A stretch of DNA of 64,000 bases from Pseudooceanicola sp050897975 (GCF_050897975.1 NZ_JBPAXY010000004.1:501048-565047); one strand, 5' to 3'; positions 23,295 to 33,738 are shown, counted from the stretch's first letter. Notes: generated by a model not told the origin, from the sequence alone. A program made the numbers and translations.

Positions 23295-24473
23295 ATGAAC
23301 GCTTTTGCAGCCGAATTCTCGGCCAGCGCCGCTGTGCGCCCCACCAACCGTGTCGAGACCTTCATCCGCCAGAACGAATTCGAGCGCCCGACGCTGGTCC
23401 TCGATATCGCCCGCGTGGAAACCCAGTATCGCGCTCTGGCTGAAGGCCTGGGTCGCGCCCGCATCCACTATGCCGTGAAAGCCAACCCGCAGCGCGAGAT
23501 CATCGAGCGCCTGGTGGCCCTGGGCTCGGGCTTCGACGCCGCCTCGCGCGCCGAGATCGAACTGTGCCTCAGCCAGGGTGCGGAACCCTCGCACATCTCC
23601 TTCGGCAACACCGTGAAGAAGCCGCGCGATATCGCCTTCGCCTTCCACGCCGGTGTCACCCTCTTTGCCGCCGATGCGCCGGAAGAGCTGGAAAAGATTG
23701 CGGAATTCGCCCCCGGTGCTTCCGTCTACATCCGTCTGATCGTCGATGCCTCCGAAGCCGACTGGCCGCTGTCGCGCAAATTCGGCATTGCCCGTGAAGG
23801 CGCCATCGGCCTGATGGACCGCGCGGTCGAGCTGGGTCTGACCCCGGTCGGTATCTCGTTCCACGTGGGCTCGCAAACCCGCCGCGCCGAGATGTGGACC
23901 GCGACGCTGGATCAAGTGGCCGCCGTCTGGCACGCCGCGATCGAGGCCGGTCACGCCCTGACCCTGCTGAACATCGGTGGCGGCTTCCCCGCCTTCTACG
24001 GTGAGGAAATCCAGGGGCCGACCCCCTATGCCGCCCGGGTGATGGAGCTGATCACCGAGCGCTTCGGGGACGTGGCCGAAGTGATGGCAGAGCCGGGCCG
24101 CGGCCTGGTGGCCGAGGCTGGCGCCATTGCCGCCGAGGTGCTGCTGGTGTCGCGCAAGTCCGAGAACGACCTGCACCGCTGGGTCTACCTGGACATCGGC
24201 AAGTTCTCGGGCCTGGCCGAAACCATGGACGAGGCGATCCGCTATCAGTTCCTGACCGAGCGCGACCACGAGGGCCACGGCCCCTGCATCCTGGCTGGCC
24301 CGTCCTGCGACAGCGCCGACGTGCTTTACGAAAAGCGCCCGGTGGATCTGCCCCTGGGCCTGCGCTCGGGCGACCGGTTCATCATCCGCAACTGCGGCGC
24401 CTATACCTCGACCTATGCCTCGATCGGCTTCAACGGCTTCCCGCCGCTGGACGTGGTGGTCCTGCAAGACTGA
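23295..24473 (+). CDS. Ornithine/lysine decarboxylase, PLP fold type III
   Basis: 392 residues of the alanine-racemase-fold decarboxylases. YAVKANP (around residue 58) holds the PLP lysine, HVGSQ and NIGGGFP follow in the barrel, AEPGRGLVAEAG binds phosphate, and GPSCDSADVL carries the second-subunit catalytic cysteine. It makes putrescine or cadaverine for polyamine synthesis; specificity between ornithine and lysine cannot be read with confidence. ATG at 23295 sits 6 bp after GGAG; the ATG at 23289 is too close to it. A terminator follows. Confidence 0.88.
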   Translation: MNAFAAEFSASAAVRPTNRVETFIRQNEFERPTLVLDIARVETQYRALAEGLGRARIHYAVKANPQREIIERLVALGSGFDAASRAEIELCLSQGAEPSHISFGNTVKKPRDIAFAFHAGVTLFAADAPEELEKIAEFAPGASVYIRLIVDASEADWPLSRKFGIAREGAIGLMDRAVELGLTPVGISFHVGSQTRRAEMWTATLDQVAAVWHAAIEAGHALTLLNIGGGFPAFYGEEIQGPTPYAARVMELITERFGDVAEVMAEPGRGLVAEAGAIAAEVLLVSRKSENDLHRWVYLDIGKFSGLAETMDEAIRYQFLTERDHEGHGPCILAGPSCDSADVLYEKRPVDLPLGLRSGDRFIIRNCGAYTSTYASIGFNGFPPLDVVVLQD

Positions 24474-24499
24474 TCCGGCAAATACCGTCATCTCCAGGG

Positions 24500-24533
24500 A
24501 AGGGGGTCGCCATTGGCGGCCCCTTTTCCTTTG
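24500..24533 (+). terminator. Intrinsic terminator after the decarboxylase gene
   Basis: AAGGGG(G)TCGCC pairs with GGCGGCCCCTT with one bulge and a GU pair, followed by TTCCTTT, 27 bp past the stop. Confidence 0.65.
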
Positions 24534-24566
24534 GTTGGGTCTGTCGGGCGGGGTGGGGGCGTAGAA

Positions 24567-24632
24567 GGGGGGGCTCTGCCCCCCTTTCGCCTGCGGCTCA
24601 ATTCCCACCGGGATATTTTGGGCAATGAGAAG
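24567..24632 (+). repeat. Dispersed intergenic repeat, copy 3 (long form)
   Basis: Begins with the palindromic GGGGGCTCTGCCCCC, continues through CCTGCGGCTCAATTC and ends CCGGGATATTTTGGGCAATG with GAGAAG. The same long form is present at 31.8 kb and, inverted, at 36.9 kb. The 24474-24801 intergenic stretch holds only this and the terminator. Confidence 0.75.
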
Positions 24633-24801
24633 AGGGGGCGGGACACCTGGGACGGGGGAGGGCGGTCTGGGGCGGCCTGCGTGGCAGGGGCGGGGGCCGG
24701 GGCGCTCGGAAGGGTGGGGCGGTTGGGCAGCGATCCTGGGGTAGGTCGGGGCTTGCCCTCTGGGCGCGGCTGCGGCTTCCTGTCGGGCAAAGGAGAGACC
24801 C

Positions 24802-25644
24802 ATGACCCAGCCTGCCGACGCGGCCCGGCGCCGCGCCATTCCCCCCGTGATCTGCTATCCCACCGAGACCCTGCCGCAGCCCGATCTGGCGCTCTATCAG
24901 GCTGCCCTGGCCGGGGCGGAGGTGACCGAAACCCGGGTGGCGCCGCCGCGCGAGGCGACCATCTTCGAGGTGCCCGCCGGGGCGTTTTTCCGCATCCGCT
25001 CGGTCGAGGGGCCGCAGGTGGGGGATCTGAACCTGTGGAACGCCCGCGACCTGACGGAGCGGTTCTATTCCGGCAAGACCCGCGCCCTGCATGGCACCCA
25101 TGTCACCACCGGCGACCGGCTGTGGTCCTCTTTCCCCGGGTTCCGGCCCCTGGCGACGGTGATCGAGGACAGTCTGGGCTGGTACGGGATGGATGAGCAT
25201 GGCGGCTCGGTCCATGACGTGATCGGCACGCGCTGCGATCCCTACACCCACAACCTGCTGTCCGGCGGGCAGTATCACCATTGCTGCCATTCCAACCTGA
25301 CCCGGGCGCTGGCGGGGCATCTGGGCGTCGGCGCGGCCGAGGCCGAGCCTCATGTGCATGACGTGCTGAACGTCTTCATGTGCACCGGGTTCACTCGCGA
25401 CACGGGGCAGTATTTCATGAAGGCCAGCCCGGTGCGGCCCGGCGACCACCTGACCTTTTTCAGCGAGATCGACCTGTTGGGGGCGCTGTCGGCCTGTCCG
25501 GGTGGGGATTGTTCGGCCGAGCACAGCTCGGATGCCGCCGCCTGCTATCCGCTGGAGATCGACATCCTGACCCCGGTGGCGGGGGCGCTGGCGGGATGGA
25601 AAAGCCCGGCACCCTCGGGCTATGATCGCAGCCACGGCCTGTGA
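24802..25644 (+). CDS. DUF1989 (urea carboxylase-associated) protein
   Basis: 280 residues. The DUF1989 core is visible: VPAGAFFRIRSVEGPQVGDLN, LWSSFPGFRPLATVIEDSLGW, DVIGTRCDPYTHNLLSGG with HHCCHSNL, and VLNVFMCTGFTRDTGQYF. Family members occur with urea carboxylase or amino-acid/aminomethyltransferase genes, and the conserved Cys/His residues suggest metal binding, but the reaction is not established. No urea amidolyase gene is visible nearby. It is followed, tail to tail, by the aldo/keto reductase gene. Confidence 0.82.
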   Translation: MTQPADAARRRAIPPVICYPTETLPQPDLALYQAALAGAEVTETRVAPPREATIFEVPAGAFFRIRSVEGPQVGDLNLWNARDLTERFYSGKTRALHGTHVTTGDRLWSSFPGFRPLATVIEDSLGWYGMDEHGGSVHDVIGTRCDPYTHNLLSGGQYHHCCHSNLTRALAGHLGVGAAEAEPHVHDVLNVFMCTGFTRDTGQYFMKASPVRPGDHLTFFSEIDLLGALSACPGGDCSAEHSSDAAACYPLEIDILTPVAGALAGWKSPAPSGYDRSHGL

Positions 25645-25688
25645 TCCGGGACGTGCCCGGGGCGCGCCTGGGCGCCCCGGGGACAGGC

Positions 25689-26681
25689 CTAGCAGTAGCG
25701 TTCGATGGAATGCAGCTGATGATCGCCGTAGCGGTCGCCCCAGGCCCAGCCGACGGGCAGGATCTCGGCGATCTCTGCCAGTTCCTGAGGCCCCAGGCGG
25801 ATGTGGCCCGCGTCCAGCCATTCGCCCAGATGGGCGCCGGTGCGGGTGCCGGGGATCGGGATCACGTGGCGGCCCTGCGCCATGACCCAGGCCAGCGCCG
25901 TGCCCGCCACGGTCCAGCCCTTGCCCTGGCACCAGGCGCGGAAGGCCGCGACCCGGGACAGGTTCCGGGCGAAGTTCGGTTCCATGAAGCGGGGGTTGTT
26001 CAGGCGGAAGTCACCGGGGCGCATGTCTTCGCGGCGCACCGAGGTCTCGCCCAGCATCCCGCGCGCCAGGGGCGAGAAGGCGACAAAGCTGACGCCCAGT
26101 TCGGCGCAGGTCTGGATCAGCCCCAGCTCGGGCTGGCGGGTCCAGAGGGAATATTCGTTCTGCACCGCCGTCACCGGGCGCACCGGATGGGCGCGGCGCA
26201 CCGTCGAAGGGGCTACCTCGGACAGGCCGTAGCTGCGGGTCAACCCTTCGTCGATCAGCCGCCCCATGGTCTCGGCCACCTCTTCGATGGGCGTCTCCTG
26301 GTCGTGACGGTGGGCGTAGAAAAGATCGACGCTGTCCAGCCCCAGCCGGTCGAGCGAGGCTTCCAGCTCGGCCCGGAGGTAGGTGTAGGAATTGTCCACC
26401 CGCCGTTCGGGGCCGCCGATGATCGAGGCCTTGGTGGCGATGCGGATCCCCTGCGGTTTGCGCGCCGCCAGGTAGCGGCCGATCACCGTTTCACTGACGC
26501 CCATGCCGTAGATATTGGCGGTGTCCCAGAAGGTGATGCCCCCGGCGATGGCGGCATCGAGACAGGCGTGAGAGGTCTCTTCGTCGGTGGGCCCGAACAT
26601 GCCGCCAAAGGACATGGCGCCAAAGGCCAGCTGCGGCACCATGATCCCGGTGCGGCCCAGTTCAACCTGTTGGAATGTCAT
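25689..26681 (-). CDS. Aldo/keto reductase
   Basis: 330 residues, (beta/alpha)8 barrel type. The catalytic tetrad is recognisable: Asp and Tyr in FWDTANIYG, Lys in IATKAS, His in LFYAHRHD. The C-terminal PIPGTRTGAHLGEWL binds the NADPH phosphate. Close to the YghZ/Tas-like subgroup; substrate unknown. Its ATG overlaps the deoD stop (ATGA), so it is translationally coupled to a purine nucleoside phosphorylase, which may point to a sugar or aldehyde product of nucleoside breakdown, by inference only. Confidence 0.9.
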   Translation of the reverse strand: MTFQQVELGRTGIMVPQLAFGAMSFGGMFGPTDEETSHACLDAAIAGGITFWDTANIYGMGVSETVIGRYLAARKPQGIRIATKASIIGGPERRVDNSYTYLRAELEASLDRLGLDSVDLFYAHRHDQETPIEEVAETMGRLIDEGLTRSYGLSEVAPSTVRRAHPVRPVTAVQNEYSLWTRQPELGLIQTCAELGVSFVAFSPLARGMLGETSVRREDMRPGDFRLNNPRFMEPNFARNLSRVAAFRAWCQGKGWTVAGTALAWVMAQGRHVIPIPGTRTGAHLGEWLDAGHIRLGPQELAEIAEILPVGWAWGDRYGDHQLHSIERYC

Positions 26682-27382
26682 GCGAAGGCGGCCTCCAGCG
26701 CGATTTCCACCATGTCGCCAAAGCTGCGTTCGCGGTCTTCCGAGGGCAGGGCCTCATGGGTCAGCAGGTGGTCCGAGACGGTCAGCACCGCTAGGGCGCG
26801 CACCCCGTAGCGGGCGGCCAGGGTGTACAGCTCGGCCGCCTCCATCTCGACCCCCAGGATGCCGTGGCGCTGCATCTGTTCGTTCAGGTCGGGGCGTTCG
26901 TCATAGAAGACATCCGAGGAATAGATCCCCCCCGCATGGACGCCCACGCCCTTGGCGAGCGCCGCGTCATGGGCGGCGCGCAGCAGGTCGTAATCGGCGC
27001 AGGGGGCGTATTTCAGCTCTTTGAAGATCCCGGCAGAGGGGGTCGAAATCGTGCTGGTGGTCATTGCCAGGATGACGTCGCGGATCTTCACCTTGTCCTG
27101 CATGCCGCCGCAAGACCCGATGCGGATCAGGGTCTTGGCGCCGTAGTCGCGGATCAGCTCGTTGGCGTAGATCGACAGCGACGGCATCCCCATGCCCGAG
27201 CCGTGGATGGTCACCCGATGGCCGCGCCAGGTGCCGGTAAAGCCCAGCATCCCGCGCACCTCGTTGACCAGCTCGGCCTCCTCCAGGAAGGTTTCGGCGG
27301 CCCAGCGGGCGCGGTAGGGGTCGCCCGGCATCAGCACGGTTTCGGCGATCTGACCCGGTTGGGCCCCGATATGTACGGTCAT
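26678..27382 (-). CDS. deoD: Purine nucleoside phosphorylase, DeoD type
   Basis: 234 residues, hexameric PNP family. MTVHIGAQPGQIAETVLMPG with the phosphate-binding GDPYRA, RIGSCGG, and VEMEAAELYTLAARYG match E. coli DeoD throughout, and SDHLLTHEALPSEDRERSF carries the catalytic aspartate region. It cleaves purine (deoxy)nucleosides with phosphate to base and (deoxy)ribose 1-phosphate. It precedes and overlaps the aldo/keto reductase gene. Purine catabolism genes xdhABC are also in this window. Confidence 0.95.
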   Translation of the reverse strand: MTVHIGAQPGQIAETVLMPGDPYRARWAAETFLEEAELVNEVRGMLGFTGTWRGHRVTIHGSGMGMPSLSIYANELIRDYGAKTLIRIGSCGGMQDKVKIRDVILAMTTSTISTPSAGIFKELKYAPCADYDLLRAAHDAALAKGVGVHAGGIYSSDVFYDERPDLNEQMQRHGILGVEMEAAELYTLAARYGVRALAVLTVSDHLLTHEALPSEDRERSFGDMVEIALEAAFA

Positions 27383-27544
27383 GTCATGTCCTTGCGTGAA
27401 AGGCGCGCGGGCGCGCGCGCGTTTGCCGCCAGACTACGCGCTGAAACGGCGAGGGCAAGGCAAGGCGCCGCCCGTTGGGAGGAACGGACGGCGCGTCGGC
27501 CCCGAGGGGCCTGCAATCGGGCGCCGGGGCGCCCGGAGGAAGGA

Positions 27545-29530
27545 TCAGGCGGCGGCCTCGTCCGGTGTGGCCAGGGTGATCACATCCGCCATGATGGTGT
27601 TCAGGGCGAAATCCTTGGGCGTGTAGATCCGCGCCACGCCCATTTCGCGCAGGCGGGCCGCGTCGGCCTCGGGGATGATGCCGCCCAGGACCAGGGGCAC
27701 ATGCGACAGGCCCTCGTCCTGCATCCGGCGCAGCACCTCTTCGACCAGGGGCATGTGGCTGCCCGAGAGGATCGACAGGCCCAGCACATGGACGTTTTCC
27801 TCGCGGGCGCGGGTGACGATCTCCTCGGGCGTCAGGCGGATGCCCTCGTAGTGAATCTCCATGCCGCAATCGCGGGCCCGACAGGCGATCTGTTCGGCGC
27901 CGTTGGAATGGCCGTCGAGGCCCGGCTTGCCGATCATGAAGTTCAGCCGGCGGCCCAGCTGGCGGCTGACCGCATCCACTTGATCTCGCAGGGTTTCCAG
28001 CCCCTGCGCCCGGTTCGACACGCCCGCCGCGACGCCCGTCGGGCCGCGATATTGCCCATGCACATCGCGCATCGCCTGGGCCCATTCGCCGGTGGTGACC
28101 CCGGCCCGGGCGGCGGTGATCGAGGCGGGCATGATGTTCTCCCCCGCCCGCGCCGCCGCGCGCAGCCCATCGAGGGCCGCGCGCACCGCGTCCGCGTCGC
28201 GCGCCGCTCGCCAGGCCTCGAGGCGGCTCACCTGATCCGCTTCCACGGCGGGGTCGACGGTCATGATGCCGCCGTCCTCGCCGACCAGCGGCGAAGGTTC
28301 CGCCTCGGTCCAGCGGTTCACGCCGACCACGACGGTCTCTTCCCGCTCGATCCGGCCCACCCGGTCGGCATTGCTTTCCACCAGGCGCGACTTCATGTAG
28401 TCGATCGAGCCGATCGCCCCGCCCATGCCGTCCAGCACCTTCAGCTCCGCCCGCGCGCCCTCTTTCAGCGCCTCGACCTTGGCGTCAATCGCCGGGTTGC
28501 CGTCGAACAGATCGCCGTATTCCAGCAGGTCGGTCTCATAGGCCAGGATCTGCTGCATCCGCAGGGACCATTGCTGATCCCAGGGGCGCGGCAGGCCGAG
28601 CGCCTCGTTCCAGGCGGGCAGCTGCACCGCCCGCGCCCGGGCCTTCTTCGACAGGGTCACCGCCAGCATCTCGATCAGGATGCGGTAGACGTTATTCTCC
28701 GGCTGCTGCTCGGTCAGCCCCAGCGAGTTCACCTGCACCCCATAGCGGAAGCGGCGGAACTTGGCGTCCTCCACCCCGTAGCGGGTGGCGCAGATCTCGT
28801 CCCAGAGATCGACGAAGGCGCGCATCTTGCACATCTCGGTGACAAAGCGGATGCCCGCGTTGACGAAGAAGCTGATGCGGCCGACCACGGTGGGGAAATC
28901 CTCCGCCGGCACCCGCGGGCGCAGGGCGTCCAGCACCGCGATGCCGGTGGCCAGCGCATAGGCCAGCTCCTGCTCCGGTGTCGCGCCCGCCTCCTGCAGA
29001 TGGTAGGAGCAGACGTTCATCGGGTTCCACTTGGGAACCTCCCGGTAGCAATATTCGGCCACATCCGCGATCATCCGCAGGCTGGGTTCCGGCGGGCAGA
29101 TATAGGTGCCCCGGCTCAGGTATTCCTTGATCAGGTCGTTCTGCACCGTGCCCTGCAGCACGTGGCGCTCGGCGCCCTGTTCCTCCGCCACGGCGATATA
29201 GAGCGACAGCAGCCAGGGCGCCGTGGCGTTGATCGTCATGGAGGTGTTCATCTCCGCCAGCGGGATCTGGTCGAACAGGGTGCGCATGTCGCCCAGATGG
29301 CAGATCGGCACGCCCACCTTGCCCACTTCGCCGCGCGCCAGCACATGGTCGCTGTCATAGCCGGTCTGGGTCGGCAGGTCGAAGGCCACCGACAGCCCGG
29401 TCTGGCCCTTTTTCAGGTTGGAGCGGTAGAGCGCGTTCGAGGCCTGGGCCGTGGAATGGCCGGAATAGGTGCGGAACAGCCAGGGGCGATCCTTGGCCGG
29501 TTGTGCAGCGGTCTGGGTCTGGTCGGTCAT
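27545..29530 (-). CDS. ecm: Ethylmalonyl-CoA mutase, adenosylcobalamin-dependent
   Basis: 661 residues, related to methylmalonyl-CoA mutase and the MeaA proteins. The N-terminal barrel has RTYSGHSTAQASNALYRSNL and TGLSVAFDLPTQTGYDSDH; the C-terminal cobalamin domain has GLDGHSNGAEQI (DxHxxG lower-ligand histidine), LGLSILSGSH and LGGIIPEADA. It isomerises ethylmalonyl-CoA to methylsuccinyl-CoA. Divergent from ccrA, which makes ethylmalonyl-CoA, across a 400-bp control region. Requires B12, like nrdJ at the other end of the window. Confidence 0.93.
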   Translation of the reverse strand: MTDQTQTAAQPAKDRPWLFRTYSGHSTAQASNALYRSNLKKGQTGLSVAFDLPTQTGYDSDHVLARGEVGKVGVPICHLGDMRTLFDQIPLAEMNTSMTINATAPWLLSLYIAVAEEQGAERHVLQGTVQNDLIKEYLSRGTYICPPEPSLRMIADVAEYCYREVPKWNPMNVCSYHLQEAGATPEQELAYALATGIAVLDALRPRVPAEDFPTVVGRISFFVNAGIRFVTEMCKMRAFVDLWDEICATRYGVEDAKFRRFRYGVQVNSLGLTEQQPENNVYRILIEMLAVTLSKKARARAVQLPAWNEALGLPRPWDQQWSLRMQQILAYETDLLEYGDLFDGNPAIDAKVEALKEGARAELKVLDGMGGAIGSIDYMKSRLVESNADRVGRIEREETVVVGVNRWTEAEPSPLVGEDGGIMTVDPAVEADQVSRLEAWRAARDADAVRAALDGLRAAARAGENIMPASITAARAGVTTGEWAQAMRDVHGQYRGPTGVAAGVSNRAQGLETLRDQVDAVSRQLGRRLNFMIGKPGLDGHSNGAEQIACRARDCGMEIHYEGIRLTPEEIVTRAREENVHVLGLSILSGSHMPLVEEVLRRMQDEGLSHVPLVLGGIIPEADAARLREMGVARIYTPKDFALNTIMADVITLATPDEAAA

Positions 29531-29844
29531 CGGGCCCTCCCTCTGGTGCGGGCCTGTCTTAGGGCGCGCATCCGTAGAGCAATTAAATTACGTCATGCGA
29601 TAGATAGGCGAAAGAATGTGGCGATGTCAATTCGCCGCGACGCAGCGTTTCGGCCCAGGCCCGGACGCGGGCGGGCGGGCCCCTGCCGGTCCCTGGTCGG
29701 TAGGTGTTCGGGGCGGCCGGGGCGCCGGTATAGAGGGCGTGCCACCGAGACAGGCCTTTGTAAGGACAGGGGGGACGGGGCTTTGGTGGGCAGGATTGGA
29801 AATAATCTTGCGCGACAGAAAATTTCACGAATGGTACGTCAGGC

Positions 29845-29912
29845 ATTGCAAAGTTGCGTGGCGATATGTATCCCTCCTCTACACCCCGCGATTCTGCATC
29901 GCGGCAAATTGC
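29845..29912 (+). promoter_or_regulatory. Possible TTTGCAAA-type regulator sites before ccrA
   Basis: ATTGCAAAGTT (29845-29855; minus strand AACTTTGCAAT) and GCAAATTGC (29904-29912) lie 17-84 bp before the ccrA ATG. Acyl-CoA regulators of the ScfR/RamB/PccR group are reported to bind TTTGCAAA-like or AACTTTGCAAA-like sites and to control acetate and propionate assimilation genes. The match is suggestive only. The rest of the 29531-29928 region is the shared ecm/ccrA promoter zone with an AT-rich patch next to ecm. Confidence 0.4.
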
Positions 29913-29928
29913 TTGTGAGGAGGCCCAG

Positions 29929-31218
<1,290 letters not shown>

Positions 31219-31366
31219 CACTTTCTTTGCGGATCGCGCGCAATATGGTCGGTGTGCCCCCGGGCCGCCGACCTTTTCGTGTCGGGGACGGGGGACCGGG
31301 CGGATCGGCCAGGGGCCGAGGGTCCGGTTGTCCGGGAGAGATCCCGGTCTGTCTGGGAGAGAGACG

Positions 31367-31651
31367 ATGCCGACGAGCTATGACCGAAGCCTGGCGGGCG
31401 ACTACGGCGCCAATCCGCGCGAGGCCGAATACCTTCTGTCGAAGATCAGCGCCGATCAGTGGATGATCGACGTGCTGGCCGATCTGCAAGAGGCCGCGCG
31501 CGAGCGGGCGCTTCACACCTCGGCCGAGAAACTGGCCCAGGTCGGCCGCGTCTTGCAGAACGAGATCACCCGCAAGCGGATCGACCGGATGCGCAGCGCC
31601 TTCCAAAGCGGAGAAGAGGCGGCGCGGATGCCCTCGATGCGACGGCACTAG
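31367..31651 (+). CDS. Small conserved-looking protein downstream of ccrA
   Basis: 94 residues (MPTSYDRSLAGDYGANPREA...), mostly helical and charged, with LLSKISADQWMIDVLADLQE and many Arg/Lys toward the end. No membrane segment and no recognised family. GGGAGAGAG precedes the ATG at 31367. It lies 148 bp after ccrA on the same strand and may be co-transcribed. An overlapping longer frame from 31124 reads through the ccrA end and is rejected. Confidence 0.6.
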   Translation: MPTSYDRSLAGDYGANPREAEYLLSKISADQWMIDVLADLQEAARERALHTSAEKLAQVGRVLQNEITRKRIDRMRSAFQSGEEAARMPSMRRH

Positions 31652-31776
31652 GCCGGGAGACGTCGGGCCTTGCTGAGAGCGGCGGGATAGGCGGCGGAGG
31701 ATTGCGGGGCAGGTCGTGCTACGTCAGGGCGAGCTTGCGCGAAACAGGGCAGACCTTGCGCGAAAGGTGACGGGGC

Positions 31777-31843
31777 AGGGGGCTCTGCCCCCTCTGGGGC
31801 CTGTGGCCCCATTCACCCCCGGGATATTTTTGGCAATGAGAAG
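31777..31843 (+). repeat. Dispersed intergenic repeat, copy 4 (long form)
   Basis: GGGGGCTCTGCCCCC, a variable middle (CTGTGGCCCCATTC), then CCCGGGATATTTTTGGCAAT and GAGAAG. It is the best-preserved example of the core. Confidence 0.75.
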
Positions 31844-32028
31844 CTGTAGGAGCGCCCGCCGCAGAGGTCGGGCTGCCGTTGGAACGGCGCGCGGGTTGAG
31901 AGGGGCGCGGTCTTTGGGGGGCTGTTCTAGCTGATGCAGGGGCTGATGGATGTCGGGTCTGGCTGGACGGGGGAAGCCTTGCGGACAGGCTCTTGCGCGG
32001 CGCCTGTGGGCGGGGGAGAGCTCTCGGC

Positions 32029-32092
32029 GAGAAGGCGAGAAGGCGAGAAGGCGAGAAGGCGAGAAGGCGAGAAGGCGAGAAGGCGAGAAGGC
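32029..32092 (+). repeat. Perfect 8-bp tandem repeat, eight copies of GAGAAGGC
   Basis: Eight uninterrupted units, 64 bp, about 100 bp before the helicase ATG at 32191 and in the middle of a 539-bp gene-free stretch (31652-32190). The unit is open in all three forward frames, which produces spurious ORFs such as REGEKARR repeats. Identical units imply recent expansion and a likely length polymorphism. Confidence 0.9.
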
Positions 32093-32190
32093 GTGTCGCT
32101 GGGCGCGGGCCGTCCGGGCGGCGCGCGGAAGGCGTCAAACCGGCGCGCTCTCTCTGGTGCTTCGCGCGGCGACAGGATAGCGTCGCGGCC

Positions 32191-33738
32191 ATGAGCACCG
32201 TCCCCGCGCTGACCTTTTCTGACGACCAGGCCCAGGCCTGGGATCGCGTTGCCGAAACCCTGAAGGGCGCGGGCATCGACCTTGTCGATGGCACCACCCT
32301 GCCGCCGGTCGAGGGGCGCCAGCGCTCTCTGGCCGTGCTGGGCAAGGCGGGCTCGGGCAAGACCATGTTGCTGGCCCAGCTGTACAAGGCCTGCCAAGAG
32401 GCCGGGCTGTCCATCGTCTCGGGCGATTACGAACCCAAGCGCGACCGCGACGCCCGCACCCTGGCGATCCTGGCGCCCACCAACAAGGCCGCCGCGGTGC
32501 TGCGCCTGCGCGGCGTGCCCGCCACCACCATCCATCGCATCCTCTACAAGCCGGTCTATGACCCGGAGTACGAGAAGATCGCCGAATGGCTGGAAGGCCA
32601 GGGCGAGATGCCCGAGATCGAGGGCGTCACGCCCGAGATGATGGCCCGCGCCAAGGCCAGCTATGAGGTGAACAAGTCGATCCCCGCCGCCCTGGCCGTG
32701 GCGGGTCTGCGGGGCAGCGACTTCATCACCGGTTGGAAACGGCGCGACGATCCGCTGGACGTGGGGTTCATCGACGAGGCCTCGATGCTGGACGAACGCC
32801 AGTACGACGACCTGCGCGAGATCTTCCCCAACTTGGTCCTTTTCGGCGATCCGGCGCAGCTGGCGCCGGTGGGCCAGTCGGGCAAGATGGTTTTCGACAG
32901 CCTGCCCGAACCGGCCCTGCTGCACCTGGCGCGGATCCACCGGCAGGAGGCCGATAACCCGATCCTCGACCTGGCCCATGCCCTGGCCGATCCGATGGTC
33001 GATTTCTACGCCTTCGAACGCATGGTCGAAGAGAAGGCGCGCGCCGACGACCGCGTGGTCTTCGCCGGCCGGGTCGAGGCCGGGCTGATGGCCCGCTCGC
33101 CGGTGCTGGTCTGGCGCAACGCCACCCGCATCCGGTTGATCAACGCCTTTCGTCAGGTGCATGGCGCGCCTGAGGACGCCCTGCTGCCGGGCGAGCCGCT
33201 GATCTGCGATGGCCTCGAACTGCCGCTGAAGCACCGCAAGAAACGCCTCGACCTTGAGGCGCGCGGCCTGATCAAGGGCGCCCAGGTGATCTATCTGGGC
33301 CCCGGCAAGCGCGGCGGGTTTTCCCGGCTGCATGTGGTCGGCGCCGAGAACCCGCAGGTTTCCGCCGCCTCGATCGTCAAGATCGAGAAGCCGGATGAGG
33401 AAGAGCCCTTCATTCCCTATGCCGCGCGCATGGGCGCCACCTTCCTGCACGGGGCGGCGGTGACCATCCACAAGGCCCAGGGCAGCCAGTGGCGCGAGGT
33501 GCAGGTCTTTGCCCCCGACATCGAGGTCGCCTCGCGCATGGGCCGGGTCGAGGCGGGGCAGCCGCTTTGGAAGCGCCTGGCCTATGTGGCCATCACCCGT
33601 GCCGAGGAACGCCTGTACTGGGTGACCCGCAACCGCCTGTCGAAACCGACCGAGCCGCTGTCGGTGGACGACCTGCGCGCCGCCACCCCGGCCCCGGCGC
33701 TGGAGTTGCAGGCCCAGAGCGAGGCCGATTTCACCTGA
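32191..33738 (+). CDS. RecD-like superfamily 1B DNA helicase
   Basis: 515 residues. Walker A is GKAGSGKT (51-58), a TNKAAAVLRLRG motif follows, Walker B is FIDEAS near residue 192, FGDPAQLAPVG is motif III, and the C-terminal VTIHKAQGSQWREV and AITRAEERLYW are the SF1 motifs V-VI. It is shorter than RecD2 and is annotated in many alphaproteobacteria as an ATP-dependent RecD-like helicase or AAA-family ATPase; a 5'-3' helicase role in repair is an inference. ATG at 32191 is chosen by homology; the frame stays open upstream through the 8-bp tandem repeat. Confidence 0.82.
   Translation: MSTVPALTFSDDQAQAWDRVAETLKGAGIDLVDGTTLPPVEGRQRSLAVLGKAGSGKTMLLAQLYKACQEAGLSIVSGDYEPKRDRDARTLAILAPTNKAAAVLRLRGVPATTIHRILYKPVYDPEYEKIAEWLEGQGEMPEIEGVTPEMMARAKASYEVNKSIPAALAVAGLRGSDFITGWKRRDDPLDVGFIDEASMLDERQYDDLREIFPNLVLFGDPAQLAPVGQSGKMVFDSLPEPALLHLARIHRQEADNPILDLAHALADPMVDFYAFERMVEEKARADDRVVFAGRVEAGLMARSPVLVWRNATRIRLINAFRQVHGAPEDALLPGEPLICDGLELPLKHRKKRLDLEARGLIKGAQVIYLGPGKRGGFSRLHVVGAENPQVSAASIVKIEKPDEEEPFIPYAARMGATFLHGAAVTIHKAQGSQWREVQVFAPDIEVASRMGRVEAGQPLWKRLAYVAITRAEERLYWVTRNRLSKPTEPLSVDDLRAATPAPALELQAQSEADFT

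Noticed and set aside
32029..32092. CRISPR-like array
   Set aside because: Units of 8 bp are contiguous without spacers; this is a simple tandem repeat.
31934..32194. ORFs rich in REGEKARR repeats
   Set aside because: They are simply translations of the 8-bp tandem repeat, which is open in all three forward frames.
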